Below are positions 41,647-50,655 of a DNA stretch of 64,000 nt, piece by piece. Within the stretch, counting starts at the first letter, position 1; each line of letters begins with the position of its first letter. Both the position numbers and the translations under genes were made by a program. The notes beneath the pieces were generated by a model that saw only the letters and a list, made by a program, of their open reading frames with translations, was not told the origin of the DNA and did no database searches. The stretch spans positions 1 through 64,000 of the forward strand of contig NZ_BAAAPK010000002.1 in NCBI RefSeq assembly GCF_039531105.1. The letters are read 5' to 3'. Source of the stretch: Microbacterium lacus. Its GTDB lineage: Bacteria; Actinomycetota; Actinomycetes; Actinomycetales; Microbacteriaceae.

Positions 41647-43359
41647 ATGCCTTCTCCCTCTCCTGCCCTGCGCTCGCGCCGGCGTCTCGCACCGGCGACC
41701 GGCCTGGCCATCGCCTGCGTGCTCGCTCTGACGCCGGTCGCGGCATCCGCTGCCGTCGTGCCCGATCCGATCTCGTACTCCGCGGACGGCAGCACGCTGA
41801 GCCTGTCGCCGCTCGGCAGTTTCGAGACGGGGGTGTTCGACGAGTCGGCGGCCGAGATCGTCGCGGCGTATCGCGATCGCCTGTTCGTCGTGAACGCGCG
41901 CGCCGGATCCGTGAGCGTCCTGGACTCCTCCGACCCCACCGCGATCACTCAGGAGTTCTCCCTGTCCTCCGCGGGCGTCGCGAACTCCGTGGCCGTCCGT
42001 CCCGACGGACTGGGCGTCGTGGCCTTCGAGGCGCCCGTGAAGACCGACCCGGGTCACCTCGTGTTCTTCGACGCCGGCGCCCCGGATGCCGCGTCCGCCG
42101 TCCTCGGCGAGGTCACGGTCGGCGCACTGCCGGACATGGTGACCATCAGCGCTGACGGCAAGTACGCCGTGGTCGCGAACGAGGGCGAGCCGGCGGATGA
42201 CTTCTCGGTCGATCCCGAGGGGTCGGTCAGCGTGGTCAAGCTCAACCCCGCCCAGAAGCGCGCGGCGCAGCAGAAGGACGTGCGCACGGCGGACTTCCAC
42301 GCGTTCGAAGCAGGCGGATCGAAGACGCTGCCGGAGAGCGTGCGAGTCTTCGGGCCGACGCCGCACGGCGCGGACCTTCCGGTGAGCCGCAACCTCGAGC
42401 CGGAGTACGTCGCCATCGACGGGCGGAGCGCGTACGTCGCACTGCAGGAGGCGAACGCGATCGCGGTGGTCGACCTCAACCGTGCGATCGTGACGGCCGT
42501 GCAGCCGCTCGGCTTCAAGGATCTGAGCCTGGCGGGCAACGGGATCGACGCGAGCGACCGCGACCCGAACGGTGCGCCGAGCTTCGCCGTGAAGACCTAC
42601 CCCGGCCTCTGGGGGATGTACCAGCCCGACGGTCTGAATGCGTACACGGCCGCCGGTCGGACATTCCTCGTGACCGCGAACGAAGGCGACGCCCGCGAGT
42701 GGGGTTCGTACGTGGAGCCGGTGCGCGTGAAGGACCTCGGTAAGTCGAGTGTCGCGCCCGTGTGCGCGGACAGCCCGCTGGCGGCGCTGACGAAGGATGC
42801 CGATCTCGGCCGCCTGAACGTGACCCGCGAACTCGGTCTCGACGCCACACGGGGCTGCTACGACGCGCTGTACGCGTTCGGGGGTCGCTCGTTCTCGATC
42901 TGGACGACCGAGGGGCAGCAGGTCTTCGACTCCGGCGACCAGTTCGAGCGCATCACCCACGCCGCCGTCCCCGCGTTCTTCAACTCGAACCACACGACGT
43001 CGTCGCTGGAGAATCGCAGCGACGACAAGGGGCCGGAGCCGGAGAACCTCGCGATCGGGCAGGTCGACGGCCGCACCTACGCGTTCATCGGCCTGGAGCG
43101 AGTGGGCGGTGTCATGGTCTACGACATCACCGACCCTGCGGCATCCCGATTCGTGACGTACGTGAACAACCGCGACTTCTCGGTGTCCGTCGGCGACGCC
43201 GCAGACCCCGCGGCGGTGCTGTCGGACGCCGGCGACCTCGGCCCCGAGGGCCTCGCGTTCATCCCGGCAGCCTCCTCGCCGACCGGAAAGCCGCTCCTGG
43301 CGGTCGCGAACGAGGTCTCGGGCACGACCACCCTGTTCTCGGTCACCGCGACCCGGTAG
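41647..43359 (+). CDS. secreted choice-of-anchor I family protein (beta-propeller, alkaline-phosphatase-like annotation)
   Basis: A 570-residue secreted protein. The signal peptide is about 1-35 (RSRRRLAPATGLAIACVLALTPVAASA). The body is a propeller-like chain of repeats such as SVSVLDSSDPTAI, VANSVAVRPDGLGVVAFE, PDMVTISADGKYAVVANEGEPADDFSVDPEGSVSVV, GMYQPDGLNAYTAAGRTFLVTANEGDAREW and NRSDDKGPEPENLAIGQVDGRTYAFIGLERVGGVMVYDI. These are the hallmarks of choice-of-anchor I proteins, often annotated as alkaline phosphatase. No transmembrane anchor or LPxTG is seen at its C-terminus, so it is probably released or bound in another way. It converges on the amylopullulanase gene across a repeat array. 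Confidence 0.85.
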   Translation: MPSPSPALRSRRRLAPATGLAIACVLALTPVAASAAVVPDPISYSADGSTLSLSPLGSFETGVFDESAAEIVAAYRDRLFVVNARAGSVSVLDSSDPTAITQEFSLSSAGVANSVAVRPDGLGVVAFEAPVKTDPGHLVFFDAGAPDAASAVLGEVTVGALPDMVTISADGKYAVVANEGEPADDFSVDPEGSVSVVKLNPAQKRAAQQKDVRTADFHAFEAGGSKTLPESVRVFGPTPHGADLPVSRNLEPEYVAIDGRSAYVALQEANAIAVVDLNRAIVTAVQPLGFKDLSLAGNGIDASDRDPNGAPSFAVKTYPGLWGMYQPDGLNAYTAAGRTFLVTANEGDAREWGSYVEPVRVKDLGKSSVAPVCADSPLAALTKDADLGRLNVTRELGLDATRGCYDALYAFGGRSFSIWTTEGQQVFDSGDQFERITHAAVPAFFNSNHTTSSLENRSDDKGPEPENLAIGQVDGRTYAFIGLERVGGVMVYDITDPAASRFVTYVNNRDFSVSVGDAADPAAVLSDAGDLGPEGLAFIPAASSPTGKPLLAVANEVSGTTTLFSVTATR

Positions 43360-43380
43360 CTCCCGCACCTGTCCGCCCGC

Positions 43381-43540
43381 CCGCCGAGATGGTGGGATTC
43401 CCGCCGAGAAGGTGGGTTTCCCGCCGAGAAGGTGGGTTTCCCGCCGAGAAGGTGCCCACCACCTCGGCCGGAAAGGGACCACCTCGGCGGAAAAGGGACC
43501 ACCTCGACGGAAAAGGGACCACCTCGGCGAAAAGGCGCCT
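43381..43540. repeat. eight contiguous 20-bp repeats that switch orientation halfway
   Basis: Units of exactly 20 bp start at 43381, 43401, 43421 and 43441 (CCGCCGAGAAGGTGGGTTTC, first copy with two changes, fourth diverging at its end). They are followed without a gap by 43461, 43481, 43501 and 43521 (ACCTCGGCGGAAAAGGGACC with small changes, the last running into the hairpin). The second set is close to the reverse complement of the first with TCT missing from CCACCTTCTCGGCGG, so the two halves can pair into a long hairpin. It lies between convergent genes and is non-coding. Confidence 0.92.
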
Positions 43541-43565
43541 TCTCGAGCGAGAAGGCGCCTTTTCG
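43528..43565. terminator. perfect 18-bp hairpin, bidirectional terminator
   Basis: CGAAAAGGCGCCTTCTCG (43528-43545), AG, and CGAGAAGGCGCCTTTTCG (43548-43565) form a perfect stem. The AAAA/TTTT ends of the arms supply short T-runs in both directions. It overlaps the eighth repeat unit and shares the GAGAAGG word with the array. It is well placed to stop both convergent transcripts. Confidence 0.8.
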
Positions 43566-43600
43566 GCGGGCGGGGGGACCCGTAAGAGGCGGGCGCCGGG

Positions 43601-46600
43601 CTAGAACACCACGACCGGCACCGCGAACAGCGACTGCGAGTCGCGCCAGCCGTCGGCTCCCGTGAAGGTCGTCCGCAGGAGGTGGATGCCGCGCCCCAGA
43701 TTCGGCAGCGCGATGTCGACCTTGCCCTTCGCGGAGGCCGTCAGCTCAGCCGTCGCGATGACCGTGCCGCGATCGGTGATCGTGACCGTGCCGACCGGAG
43801 CACTGCCGTCGTCGGCGAGCACCCGCCCGGTGACCTTCACCGGGGTCCCGGCCTTCACCAGCGCCTTGTTCGGCACCGTGAAGACCGCCGTGTCGACGTC
43901 CTCGACGTCCACGAGGACCGCCACCGAGCGGGCGGGCACGGTGACCGTGCCGGTCTTGGCATCCCACGTCGTCGTCTTCACGACCGGGTCCGATCCATTC
44001 GCCAGCGCCGGGGTGAGGGCGAACGAGCGGCCCTCGAGCGCGTGGACGGTCTGGGTGACGGCATCCGGCGACGCGTTGAAGACGACCAGCGCGCCCTCCA
44101 GCTCCGGGTCCACGTTCTCACCGAGCAGGTCGTCGATCACCATGACGATCACGCCGGGAGCGGCATCCGTCCCCCCGTTCGGGAACGACACCTTCTGCTC
44201 GATCAGCTCCGCCGAGCCCAGGCGCAGCAGGTCGACCTCCGAGCGCACCCGCAACAGGTCGAGCGCTTGCGCCTCGGCAGAGGCGATGTCGGATGCCGCC
44301 GGCTTGAGCGCCGGGTTCGCCAGGAGCGGCGCCATCAGGGGCCACTTCTCGCCGTTGTCCGCCTCCATCGGCAGGCCGGAGCCGAACGTGGACTCCTGCC
44401 CGGTCCAGTCGATCCGGTTGAACCAGTCGCCGGAGTTGTAGCTGTTGCGATCCAGCGACTTCGAGCGCAGCAGCTCGGTCCCGGCGTGCCAGAACGAGAT
44501 CGACTGCGAGAGGGTCACCGTCGCGAGCGACACGGTGTTCATGCGCACCCGATCGGCCATCGGCGTGTCCGTGGGCAGCTTGAAGACACCGAGGTCGTAC
44601 AGCGTCTCGTTGTCGTGCGCGTCGACGTAGTTGATGACCTCGTCGGGCTGGTCGGCGTAGCCGGCGGGCGAGCCGTTGTAGTCCACCTCGGCGCCGGTCT
44701 TGACCGTCCCGTCCGAGGCTTCGAACGCGAAGTCGCGCAGGTTGCCCGCGAGGCCCAGCTTCACCAGGTCGGTCTGCTCGCCGAGCGTGCGGTCGGCGGG
44801 GTCCACGGGCGACCCGTTCGGGTCGGTGCCGAGCCCCGTGCCGAAGCCCTGCTCGAGGGTGGACGAGCCGTCGACCGGGCTGCCGCCGTGCACCCCGTCG
44901 CGGAGACGGTCGTTGAACGTGCCGATCCCGGTGCCGCCGAGCTGCCCCTGGGTCGCCTGCTCGAACAGCGCGTTGTTCGCGACCTCGCCGAAGTTCCAGC
45001 CCTCGCCGTACAGGTACACCGCCTTGCCGTCGACGCCGTCCTTCTTCACGGTCAGTTCATCCAGCGCCGCGCGCACCGCGAGCAGGTTCTCCTTCGAGTG
45101 GTGACCCATGAGGTCGAAGCGGAAGCCGTCGACCCTGTAGTCGCGGGCCCACATCACCACCGAGTCGACCATGAGCTTCTGCGCGGCGGCGTGCTCGGTG
45201 GCCACGTTCTGGCAGCACGTCGAGGTCTCGACACCGCCGGCCGCGTTGAGCCGCTGGTAGTAGCCCGGCACGACCTGGTCGAGCACGGAACGCTCGCCCT
45301 GCCCGGACTCGGCGGTGTGGTTGAACACCTCGTCCAGCACGACCTGGAGGCCGGTCTGGTGCAGCGCCCCGACCATGGAACGGAACTCCGCGACGCGTGC
45401 GCCGCCGTTCGGATCCACCGCGTACGAGCCCTCGGGCGCGAAGAAGTGGAACGGGTCGTAGCCCCAGTTGAACCCGTCCGCGTCGCGGATCGCGTTGATG
45501 CACGCCTGCTGCTCCGGCGACGCCGGGCCGAAGGAGGCCAGATCGCAACCCGGGACGGCCTGCGCGGCGCGGTCCTCCTCGATCGTGGCGATGTCGAACG
45601 AGGGCAGCAGGTGGATCGTGTTGATCCCGGCATCCGCGAGCTGGGCCAGCTGGGTCATGCCCGCACTGTCCTTGTGCGTGAACGCCTTGTAGGTACCCCG
45701 CTCCTCGGCCGGCACCGTCTCGTCGGTGAACGAGAAGTCGCGGATGTGAAGCTCGTAGATCGAACGGTCCACCGGCTTGTCGATCGTCGGGGACTTCGCC
45801 TTCTCCCACGCCTTCGGCTTGTGGGCCTTGTCGGCGAGGTCGACGGCGACCGACCGTTCGGAGTTCACCGTGAGGGCCACCGAGTACGGGTCGGTCACCG
45901 CGTTCGTCTCGATCTTCCCGGTGGTCGGGGCGTACACCACGACCTCCCAGAGATACTCGTCACCCTTGAGGTCGCGATTTCCGGCGACGGACCAGGTTCC
46001 GGATGCCGCATCCCACGTCGCCTCGTGACGCACCGGGTCGCCGGCGGCACCGGCATCCCACGTCAGCAGCGTCGCCGTCTGCGCGGTGGGCGCCCACAGC
46101 CGGAAGGTCGGCTTGTTGCCCTGGAACGTCACGCCGAGCTTCGCATCGGCGAGCGCGTCGGCGTACAGGTCGTCCAGCACCCCGGGGATCTGCACGCCGG
46201 TGAAGGCGGTCAGGCCCCCGTCGGCGTTGCGCTGCGCGACCGCGAGCTGACCCTTCACCAGGGTGGCGGCATCAGCCCCCTCGACGCGCAGCGCGCGGTA
46301 CGACGACAGCGCCGGGAACTCGTCCTTCTGCGCGTCGGTCAGGCCACCGTCGATCGGGGTGAGCTCGATCGGGTCGCCGCCCGTGACCTCGCCGTCGGTC
46401 ACGGTCAGGCCCGCGTCGGGCGACGCGTACAGCTGCCAGGTCGCGCCCGCGGCGGTGCTGCCGAGGTCGGCCGGCCACGCGATCGTCTCGGCGTCGATCC
46501 AGTGCGCGCGCTGTTCGCCCAGGCCCGCGAGCGGCGGATCCACCGTCGTGACGGTGAGGACGTGCGTCGCGAGCACGTAGCGGAAGGTCACGACCTTGCC

Positions 46601-49600
46601 TGCGCTCGCCGTGAAGGCGATGTTCGGGCCGTTCGAGACTCCGCCGGCGCCGTAGTTCTCGTCCCAGCTCAGGCCGTGCGTGACCTTGACCTCGTACGAG
46701 CCGGTCGGGAGGTCGTCGGTGGTGAACTGGAAGGTGCCGTCGGCGTTCTTGTCGAACATCATCGCCGTCAGGCACGACGGATCCCAGTCACCCGCGCAGC
46801 CGAGCTCGCTCTGGAAGTTGCCGGCGAGCGTGATGATCGGGCCGTCGGCCGTCGAGCGGATGTTCTTCGTGCGCGGGTCGAAGTAGAAGGTGATCTTGCC
46901 CCCGGCATGCGTGAGGGTGATGTCGCTGCCGTTCTGAGCGCCTCCCGCGCCGTAGTTCTCGTCCCAGCTCTTCTCGGTCGCGATCTTGTAGGCATACGTG
47001 CCGGCGGCAAGGTCGTCGAGGGTCAGGGTCCAGATGCCGTCGACCTGGGTCATCTGCACCTGATCGCAATCGGGCTGCCAGTCACCCGGGCACCCCGCCT
47101 CGGAGTTGAAGCTGCCGGGGACGCTCACGGCGCCGTACACGGTCGGCTCCTGCGGCTCGGGTTCGTTCGGCACCTCGGGCTCTTCGGGGATGCTCGCGGT
47201 GACGGCGTTGCCGACGGACGCGTACGTGGATGCCGCAGAACGGTGCCCCGCGGCATCCGTCGAGACCGCACGGTACTCGATCAGGGTGCCGGCAGCCAGG
47301 CCACGGACGTCGTGGTAGACGCGGGGGGAGGTGTCCTCCGCCGTGCCGAGCGGGGTCCAGTCGGCGTCGCCGACGACCCGCCACGCGAAGCTCGTCTCCG
47401 CCCACGTCGAGTCGGCGACGTCCGCGCTGACCGGGGCGAGTCCGCTGAGCCCGGCGCCCGCCGTCGGGGCGGTCACGGTGATCGGGCCGGCCTCGGCCGG
47501 TGCGCTGACGGTGCGATCGGCGGTGAACACGACCGCGGACAGGGCCGGAACGGTGACGGATGCCGCACCGTCGGCGCCCGAGGCGACCGAAGCGCTCGCG
47601 CCGTAGAGCGGGGTGAAGGTCGCGTCGGCGGTCAGCGTCGGGATCTGCACCGTCTTCTCTGAGGCGGAGTTGTTCGTGGCGACGAGGTACTCGGTCTTCT
47701 CGTCGCGGTCGACACGGCTGAACGCGTAGACGCCCGGGCCGTCATCGGCGTAGCGCTCGATCTGGGCGCCGGTGCGCAGCGCGGTGTGGCTGCTGCGCAG
47801 CGCCGACAGCTCGGCGATCTGCGTGTACAGCGGGGCGGCGGTGTCGAACCGGTCCGTCGAGCCGAGCTGCTCGCCGGTCACGAGCGGCTGGTTCGCATAC
47901 TCGGCCGTCTGCGTCGCGAACATGCTCTGGCGGGCGTCCTTGTCGCCGCCGGTGCCGGCGAAGCCCTGCTCGTCGCCGTAGTAGACGACCGGCTGACCGC
48001 GGGTCAGGTACATGAGCTCGTGCGCGAGCTCATCGCGCTCGAGGGTGCCGGAACCTCCGAGGAAGTAGCCGATGCGCCCCATGTCGTGGTTGCCGAGGAA
48101 GGTCGGCAACGCCGTGGCGGACGAATCGGGCGTCGTGTACATGTCGTCACCGGCGAACAGCGACTGCAGGAGCGCAGCCGAGCCGCCCTTCGCGTACGCG
48201 GCGGCGTTGGACTGGAACGTGAAGTCCAGGACCGAGTTCATGTCGGTGTCGCGGACGTAGGGCGACAGCTTCGCCGGGTCGGCGTCGTAGACCTCGCCGA
48301 ACATGAAGAAGTCGGGCTTGCCGGACGCGTGGGCGTAATCGAGCACCTGCTGCGACCACTGCTCCCAGAACTCGAAGTTCACGTGCTTGGCGGTGTCGAT
48401 GCGGAATCCGTCGATGCCGAGGTCGACCCACGTCTTGTAGACGTCGACGAAACCGTTCACGACCGTCGGGTTCTCGGTCATGAGGTCGTCGAGCCCGCTG
48501 AAGTCGCCGTAGGTGGTGGACTCACCGGAATACGTCGAGTCGCCGCGATTGTGGTAGAGCGTCGGGTCGTTCAGCCACGCCGGCACCTTGAGGTCCTGGT
48601 CCTCCGGCGCGACGACCGGGGTGTACGGGAAGCTCGTCTGGGCGTCGAGCGTGGGGAAGGTGTCGCCGCCCGCGTACTCGGCCGGGTCGAAGACGTTGCC
48701 GGCGGCATCCCGATACGGGCTCGTCGCCTGATCGACGTACGTGTACTGGTTCTCCTCGTAGGAGATCACGTCGGCGGTGTGGTTCACGATGATGTCGAAG
48801 TAGATCTTGATTCCCTTGGCGTGGGCCTCGTCGATCAGGGCTTCGAGTTCGGCGTTCGTGCCGAGGTGCGGGTCGATCTGGGTGAAGTCGGTGATCCAGT
48901 AGCCGTGGTATCCGGCGCTCGCGTTCGCGCCCTCGCCCTGCACGGGACGGTTCTTGAAGCTCGGGGTCAGCCAGATCGCCGAGGTACCGAGGCCCTCGAT
49001 GTAGTCGAGCTTGCTGCGCAGGCCCGCGATGTCGCCGCCCTGGTAGAAGCCCTTGTCGGTGGGGTCGAACCCGGTGGTGAGCCGGTCGCCCTCGAGGCCG
49101 CCGAGGTCGTTCGTGGCGTCGCCGTTGGCGAAGCGGTCGGTCATCACGAAGTAGAACTGCTCTTCGCTGCCGGCCTGGCGGGCGGGGGCTGCGACGAGGG
49201 CGTCGTCGGCGGCGGAGTAACCGGCGGCGAGGCTGGTGGCCTCGACGCCGACGCGCTTGATGTTGTCGTCGAACACGAAGCGCAGCGTGGCGGGACCGTT
49301 GACCGTGAGCGGGATGTTGTCGCCACCGCCGTCCAGGCCGTACGACTCGTCCCATGTGCCGTTCACGGCGACCTTGTACTCGTAGGAGCCGGCCGGAACC
49401 TCGAACTCAGCGGCGGAGACGCCCTCGGTGCCGGTGGGCTGCAGGCTCGTCTGGGTGCAGTCCGGCTGCCAATCGGCCGAACACCCGAGCTCGCTCTGGA
49501 GGCTGCCGACGAGCGCGAACGTGCGGTCGGCAGCGGCGGCCGGAGCGGTGACGGCGACCGCTCCGGTGAGGATCAGTGCGGCGGAGGCGAGGACGGCGAT

Positions 49601-49639
49601 CAACCGGCGTGCGCGGACAACAGGGGTCTTCTTCGACAC
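43601..49639 (-). CDS. secreted amylopullulanase with two GH13 catalytic domains (alpha-amylase plus pullulanase)
   Basis: A 2012-residue enzyme starting at GTG 49639, 6 nt after AGGAG. Signal peptide 1-37. An X25-type starch-associated domain is at about 38-135. The first GH13 domain (alpha-amylase, about 155-640) has DGFRIDTAKH, MFGEVYD and LGNHDMGR, putting the catalytic residues at about Asp415, Glu449 and Asp519. After an Ig-like segment come two more X25 domains (about 837-1030). A pullulanase half follows with YELHIRDFS, VVLDEVFNHTA, VDGFRFDLMGHH, YLYGEGWNFGEV and YVDAHDNETLYD (Asp1509, Glu1546, Asp1676). The C-terminus is beta-rich with no LPxTG. It would cut alpha-1,4 and alpha-1,6 bonds of starch, glycogen or pullulan outside the cell. 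The operator pair at 49721 suggests MalR-like control. Confidence 0.92.
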   Translation of the reverse strand: MSKKTPVVRARRLIAVLASAALILTGAVAVTAPAAAADRTFALVGSLQSELGCSADWQPDCTQTSLQPTGTEGVSAAEFEVPAGSYEYKVAVNGTWDESYGLDGGGDNIPLTVNGPATLRFVFDDNIKRVGVEATSLAAGYSAADDALVAAPARQAGSEEQFYFVMTDRFANGDATNDLGGLEGDRLTTGFDPTDKGFYQGGDIAGLRSKLDYIEGLGTSAIWLTPSFKNRPVQGEGANASAGYHGYWITDFTQIDPHLGTNAELEALIDEAHAKGIKIYFDIIVNHTADVISYEENQYTYVDQATSPYRDAAGNVFDPAEYAGGDTFPTLDAQTSFPYTPVVAPEDQDLKVPAWLNDPTLYHNRGDSTYSGESTTYGDFSGLDDLMTENPTVVNGFVDVYKTWVDLGIDGFRIDTAKHVNFEFWEQWSQQVLDYAHASGKPDFFMFGEVYDADPAKLSPYVRDTDMNSVLDFTFQSNAAAYAKGGSAALLQSLFAGDDMYTTPDSSATALPTFLGNHDMGRIGYFLGGSGTLERDELAHELMYLTRGQPVVYYGDEQGFAGTGGDKDARQSMFATQTAEYANQPLVTGEQLGSTDRFDTAAPLYTQIAELSALRSSHTALRTGAQIERYADDGPGVYAFSRVDRDEKTEYLVATNNSASEKTVQIPTLTADATFTPLYGASASVASGADGAASVTVPALSAVVFTADRTVSAPAEAGPITVTAPTAGAGLSGLAPVSADVADSTWAETSFAWRVVGDADWTPLGTAEDTSPRVYHDVRGLAAGTLIEYRAVSTDAAGHRSAASTYASVGNAVTASIPEEPEVPNEPEPQEPTVYGAVSVPGSFNSEAGCPGDWQPDCDQVQMTQVDGIWTLTLDDLAAGTYAYKIATEKSWDENYGAGGAQNGSDITLTHAGGKITFYFDPRTKNIRSTADGPIITLAGNFQSELGCAGDWDPSCLTAMMFDKNADGTFQFTTDDLPTGSYEVKVTHGLSWDENYGAGGVSNGPNIAFTASAGKVVTFRYVLATHVLTVTTVDPPLAGLGEQRAHWIDAETIAWPADLGSTAAGATWQLYASPDAGLTVTDGEVTGGDPIELTPIDGGLTDAQKDEFPALSSYRALRVEGADAATLVKGQLAVAQRNADGGLTAFTGVQIPGVLDDLYADALADAKLGVTFQGNKPTFRLWAPTAQTATLLTWDAGAAGDPVRHEATWDAASGTWSVAGNRDLKGDEYLWEVVVYAPTTGKIETNAVTDPYSVALTVNSERSVAVDLADKAHKPKAWEKAKSPTIDKPVDRSIYELHIRDFSFTDETVPAEERGTYKAFTHKDSAGMTQLAQLADAGINTIHLLPSFDIATIEEDRAAQAVPGCDLASFGPASPEQQACINAIRDADGFNWGYDPFHFFAPEGSYAVDPNGGARVAEFRSMVGALHQTGLQVVLDEVFNHTAESGQGERSVLDQVVPGYYQRLNAAGGVETSTCCQNVATEHAAAQKLMVDSVVMWARDYRVDGFRFDLMGHHSKENLLAVRAALDELTVKKDGVDGKAVYLYGEGWNFGEVANNALFEQATQGQLGGTGIGTFNDRLRDGVHGGSPVDGSSTLEQGFGTGLGTDPNGSPVDPADRTLGEQTDLVKLGLAGNLRDFAFEASDGTVKTGAEVDYNGSPAGYADQPDEVINYVDAHDNETLYDLGVFKLPTDTPMADRVRMNTVSLATVTLSQSISFWHAGTELLRSKSLDRNSYNSGDWFNRIDWTGQESTFGSGLPMEADNGEKWPLMAPLLANPALKPAASDIASAEAQALDLLRVRSEVDLLRLGSAELIEQKVSFPNGGTDAAPGVIVMVIDDLLGENVDPELEGALVVFNASPDAVTQTVHALEGRSFALTPALANGSDPVVKTTTWDAKTGTVTVPARSVAVLVDVEDVDTAVFTVPNKALVKAGTPVKVTGRVLADDGSAPVGTVTITDRGTVIATAELTASAKGKVDIALPNLGRGIHLLRTTFTGADGWRDSQSLFAVPVVVF

Positions 49640-49720
49640 GGGGGGCTCCTGGGGGGATGGAGTGGGCACGGCTGCGTACCCGGCGCGATTCAGCCGAAGG
49701 TAACAGGAGATCCACAGGAT

Positions 49721-49756
49721 TGCAAGCGCTTACAGCGTTACGTGTAAGCGCTTGCA
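49721..49756. promoter_or_regulatory. double MalR/LacI-type operator of the amylopullulanase gene
   Basis: TGCAAGCGCTTACA (49721-49734) and TGTAAGCGCTTGCA (49743-49756) are perfect inverted 14-mers with an 8-nt spacer. Each half is itself near-palindromic around AAGCGCTT, the core of LacI-family maltose/starch regulators in actinobacteria. It lies 82-117 bp upstream of the GTG. The remainder of the 296-bp gap (to 49935) holds no feature I can name. Confidence 0.78.
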
Positions 49757-49935
49757 GGGCCGGCCGCCCCAACGCCGCGACGGTCGTGCGCGCCGCCGTC
49801 GTTTCGGATCTGCCGTGTCCGAGGTCGCCGAGGTGCCGAAAGACTGCTGGTCGTGACCAGTGTCGTCACTACGGGCCGAATTCGACCTCCTTCAGCCCCG
49901 CTCAGCAGTCCCCGGGCACGCCGACGCCGTGAGGG

Positions 49936-50592
49936 TCAGGACTCGGAGGGCTCCAGCGGCAGAACCAGCCCGTAGTTCCACGACACGATGGCGGGCTGCT
50001 CGCGGTAGTAGCTCAGCACCGAGACGGAGCCCGCGTCCAGGGTGATCTGCGCGCCGAACCGCGGTGCCATGCGGAGGAACACCGCCGTGAGGATGCGCAG
50101 GAAGTGCCCGTGCGCCACGAGCGCGACATCGCCCTCGACCATCGCGGGCAGAACCCGGTTCAGCACACGTGATGCGCGGTCGGCGACCTCTTCCACGGTC
50201 TCGCCGGGCGTCGCGCCGCGGATGACGCCGTGCGTGAACGCGCTCCAGTTGTACCCGAGCTCGGCGCGGATGTCGCGCGTCGTGCGCCCCTCGTACCCGC
50301 CGTAGTCCCACTCGACCATCAGCGGATCGATCTGGGCGTCGAGACCCGCGAGTTCGGCGGTGCGGCGTGCGCGTTCCAGCGGAGAGGTCAGCACGAGCGA
50401 GAAGTCGTAACGGGCCACGAGACGACCGGCGCCGCGGGCGAGGTCTTCCCCCCTGGCGGTGAGCGGGATGTCGGTGAGCCCGGTGTGACGACCCGACTTC
50501 GACCACTCCGTCTCGCCGTGGCGGATCAGGACGAGGTTGCCCTGGGGGTTGTCCGGAGCGGGGCGGTCGGGCAGCGGATCATCGAGGGACAT
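49936..50592 (-). CDS. histidine phosphatase family protein (phosphoglycerate-mutase-like)
   Basis: A 218-residue protein. NLVLIRHGETEWSKSGRHTGLTDIPLTARGEDLA carries the RHGE motif with the phosphorylated His near residue 24. VLTSPLERARRTAEL follows, and DVALVAHGHFLRILTAVFLRM holds the second catalytic His. Such enzymes remove phosphate from small molecules such as sugar phosphates; the substrate is not determined. It stands alone, divergent from the DUF222 gene with a short gap. Confidence 0.92.
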   Translation of the reverse strand: MSLDDPLPDRPAPDNPQGNLVLIRHGETEWSKSGRHTGLTDIPLTARGEDLARGAGRLVARYDFSLVLTSPLERARRTAELAGLDAQIDPLMVEWDYGGYEGRTTRDIRAELGYNWSAFTHGVIRGATPGETVEEVADRASRVLNRVLPAMVEGDVALVAHGHFLRILTAVFLRMAPRFGAQITLDAGSVSVLSYYREQPAIVSWNYGLVLPLEPSES

Positions 50593-50639
50593 GTCGCAAC
50601 GGTACCCGCCGCCGCGCCCCGTGCGATGTCGGTGGCCCC

Positions 50640-50655
50640 TCGTACATTTGTTCTA
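50640..50655. promoter_or_regulatory. candidate SOS (LexA) box at the start of the DUF222-HNH gene
   Basis: TCGTACATTTGTTCTA differs at two positions from the actinobacterial SOS consensus TCGAAC-N4-GTTCGA and ends on the first base of the ATG at 50655. 13E12-type (DUF222-HNH) genes in mycobacteria are known to be damage-inducible and LexA-controlled. Binding here is inferred. Confidence 0.5.

Noticed and set aside
43381..43540. CRISPR-like periodic array
   Set aside because: The 20-bp units touch each other with no unique spacers, the orientation flips halfway, and no cas genes are near.
43682..47662. Plus-strand open frame of about 1300 codons opposite the amylopullulanase gene
   Set aside because: Same reason: Arg/Glu/Val-rich antisense translation of a gene with clear GH13 motifs.
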